From positions 1 through 7,852 of the forward strand of contig USPD01000033.1 of assembly GCA_900556585.1 (NCBI GenBank): DNA of 7,852 nt, written 5' to 3'. The notes beneath the pieces are model-generated. The model saw only the letters and a program-made list of their open reading frames with translations. It made no database searches and had not been told where the DNA came from. Made by a program: the position numbers and the translations under genes. Positions 6,839-7,852 of the stretch are shown here, piece by piece (positions within the stretch are counted from its first letter, which is position 1; the number at the start of each line of letters is the position of its first letter). Source of the DNA: an uncultured Eggerthella sp. GTDB lineage: Bacteria; Actinomycetota; Coriobacteriia; Coriobacteriales; Eggerthellaceae.

Positions 6839-7852
6839 ATGACTTCCTCTGAAACTCATTTTTCGAAAGCTTTTGCGGCCACTGACCTGTGCCGTGATAT
6901 TGAGACACTGTTCCCGGAGCTTGTGACAATCCGCCACACGCTTCATCAGCATCCGGAAAAAGGTACTCAGGAATTTGAAACCGACCGCATTATTACAGGC
7001 TGCCTGGACACCTGGGGAATTCCTTACCGGATGATCGCTGATACCGGTATTCTGGCTTCTCTCACCGGCGAGGGAAGTGATCCGGTCGGCAACACCGTCG
7101 GACTTCGGGCCGACATCGATGCGCTTCCCATTGAGGAGGATCCTTCCCACGCCTGCTGTTCCCTTAATTCCGGAATGATGCATGCCTGCGGCCACGATGC
7201 CCATACGACGATCGCACTCGGTACTGCCAGACTGCTGCAGCTGCACCGCAGTGAATGGTCCGGTACCGTAAAATTTTTCTTCCAGCCTGCGGAGGAAACG
7301 GTCGGAGGCGCACAGCGGATGGTTGAGCAGGGCTGTATGAAAGATCCTGACGTAGACTATGTCACCGGTCTCCATGTCATGCCTCAGTTTCACACCGGAG
7401 AACTGGAGATGAAGTATGGCAAACTCAACGCTGCCAGCGACGAAGTACTGATCGATCTGCACGGCAGATCCTGCCACGGCGCTTACCCGGAAGGCGGTGT
7501 CGATACAGTCGTCATGGCCGCTACCCTGATCAGCTCCCTCCAGACCTTCGTCAGCCGCACGATCTCCCCGCTCAACAGTGCAGTGCTCTCTTTTGGAGAG
7601 ATCCAGGGCGGCACCGCCTGCAACATCGTCTGCGACCACGTGCGGATCCATGGTACCTTACGGACGCTGGACCCGGCCACCCGCTCCCAGGCAAAGGAGT
7701 ACATCCGCAACCAGGCCACCTCCATTGCCGCTGCCTACGGCGGCACCGCCGACGTGCTCTTCCACTCCGGCTATGATGCGCTGATCAACGACAATGCTCT
7801 GGTGGATGCAGCTGCAGAATGTGCCGGCGAGATTCTTGGAAAAGAACACATC
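6839..7852 (+). CDS. M20-family (M20D-type) metallopeptidase/amidohydrolase, 3'-partial
   Basis: This is a zinc/manganese-type hydrolase of the M20D kind (hippurate hydrolase, N-acyl-amino-acid amidohydrolase, N-acetyldiaminopimelate deacetylase relatives), which cleaves an acyl group from an amino acid or peptide. The frame is open through the window end, giving 338 residues of an expected ~390-400. An RHTLHQHPE segment (32-40) is the usual N-terminal signature. The metal site is visible: C117 and H119 in MHACGHDAHTT, E152/E153 in QPAEET, and H179 in GLHV. The dimerisation/lid domain starts near 195, with HGAYPEGGVDT at 213-223. No signal peptide is seen, so it is probably cytoplasmic. Codon choice (Arg CGC/CGG, only one CGT of 14; many ATC, GTC, ACC) differs clearly from genes 1-6570 and recalls a Firmicute source. 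The exact substrate cannot be assigned; dapE-like and peptidase T-like subfamilies are less likely. Confidence 0.93.
   Translation, partial: MTSSETHFSKAFAATDLCRDIETLFPELVTIRHTLHQHPEKGTQEFETDRIITGCLDTWGIPYRMIADTGILASLTGEGSDPVGNTVGLRADIDALPIEEDPSHACCSLNSGMMHACGHDAHTTIALGTARLLQLHRSEWSGTVKFFFQPAEETVGGAQRMVEQGCMKDPDVDYVTGLHVMPQFHTGELEMKYGKLNAASDEVLIDLHGRSCHGAYPEGGVDTVVMAATLISSLQTFVSRTISPLNSAVLSFGEIQGGTACNIVCDHVRIHGTLRTLDPATRSQAKEYIRNQATSIAAAYGGTADVLFHSGYDALINDNALVDAAAECAGEILGKEHI

Noticed and set aside
6803..7651. Long minus-strand reading frame (282 codons) opposite the M20 gene
   Set aside because: It lies antisense to a clearly conserved metallopeptidase with an intact metal site. Its translation has no recognisable motifs, and long antisense frames are common in GC-rich coding DNA.

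Overview
The window carries six protein-coding genes, all on the + strand and all recognisable: nrdD (5' end missing), nrdG, an ecfT-type transporter gene, eno, alr, and an M20 metallopeptidase (amidohydrolase) gene that runs off the 3' end. The oxygen-sensitive class III ribonucleotide reductase pair points to an anaerobe or facultative anaerobe. The protein sequences up to about position 6570, with a moderate-to-low GC coding style (Arg mostly CGT/CGC, Leu TTG/CTT/TTA, Glu GAA), recall host-associated Coriobacteriia of the Atopobium/Lancefieldella/Olsenella kind. That placement is inference from recall and was not searched.

Layout: (1) 1-2157 is nrdD, closed by a strong intrinsic terminator (2189-2228). 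(2) 2276-3700 holds nrdG followed after 21 nt by ecfT, probably one transcription unit. (3) 3846-5138 is eno with a consensus ribosome binding site and its own terminator (5200-5231). (4) 5432-6778 is alr, starting at a GTG with a good ribosome binding site and encoding an unusual N-terminal extension. (5) 6839-7852 is the M20D-type amidohydrolase, open at the window end.

NrdG activates NrdD by forming its glycyl radical, so together they supply deoxynucleotides without oxygen. EcfT is the membrane scaffold of an ECF-type vitamin/metal importer whose ATPases and substrate-binding component are not in this window. Enolase is glycolytic. Alanine racemase supplies D-alanine for peptidoglycan. 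The M20D protein probably hydrolyses an N-acylated amino acid or peptide.

The main oddity is a sharp change in base composition and codon choice inside alr, at about 6570-6611. Everything downstream (the last ~55 codons of alr and the whole M20 gene) looks as if it comes from a more GC-rich, Firmicutes-like source. This could be a recombination/transfer junction inside a conserved motif, giving a mosaic alanine racemase, or a chimeric assembly join. I found no CRISPR array, tRNA, rRNA, insertion sequence or clearly novel multi-gene system.
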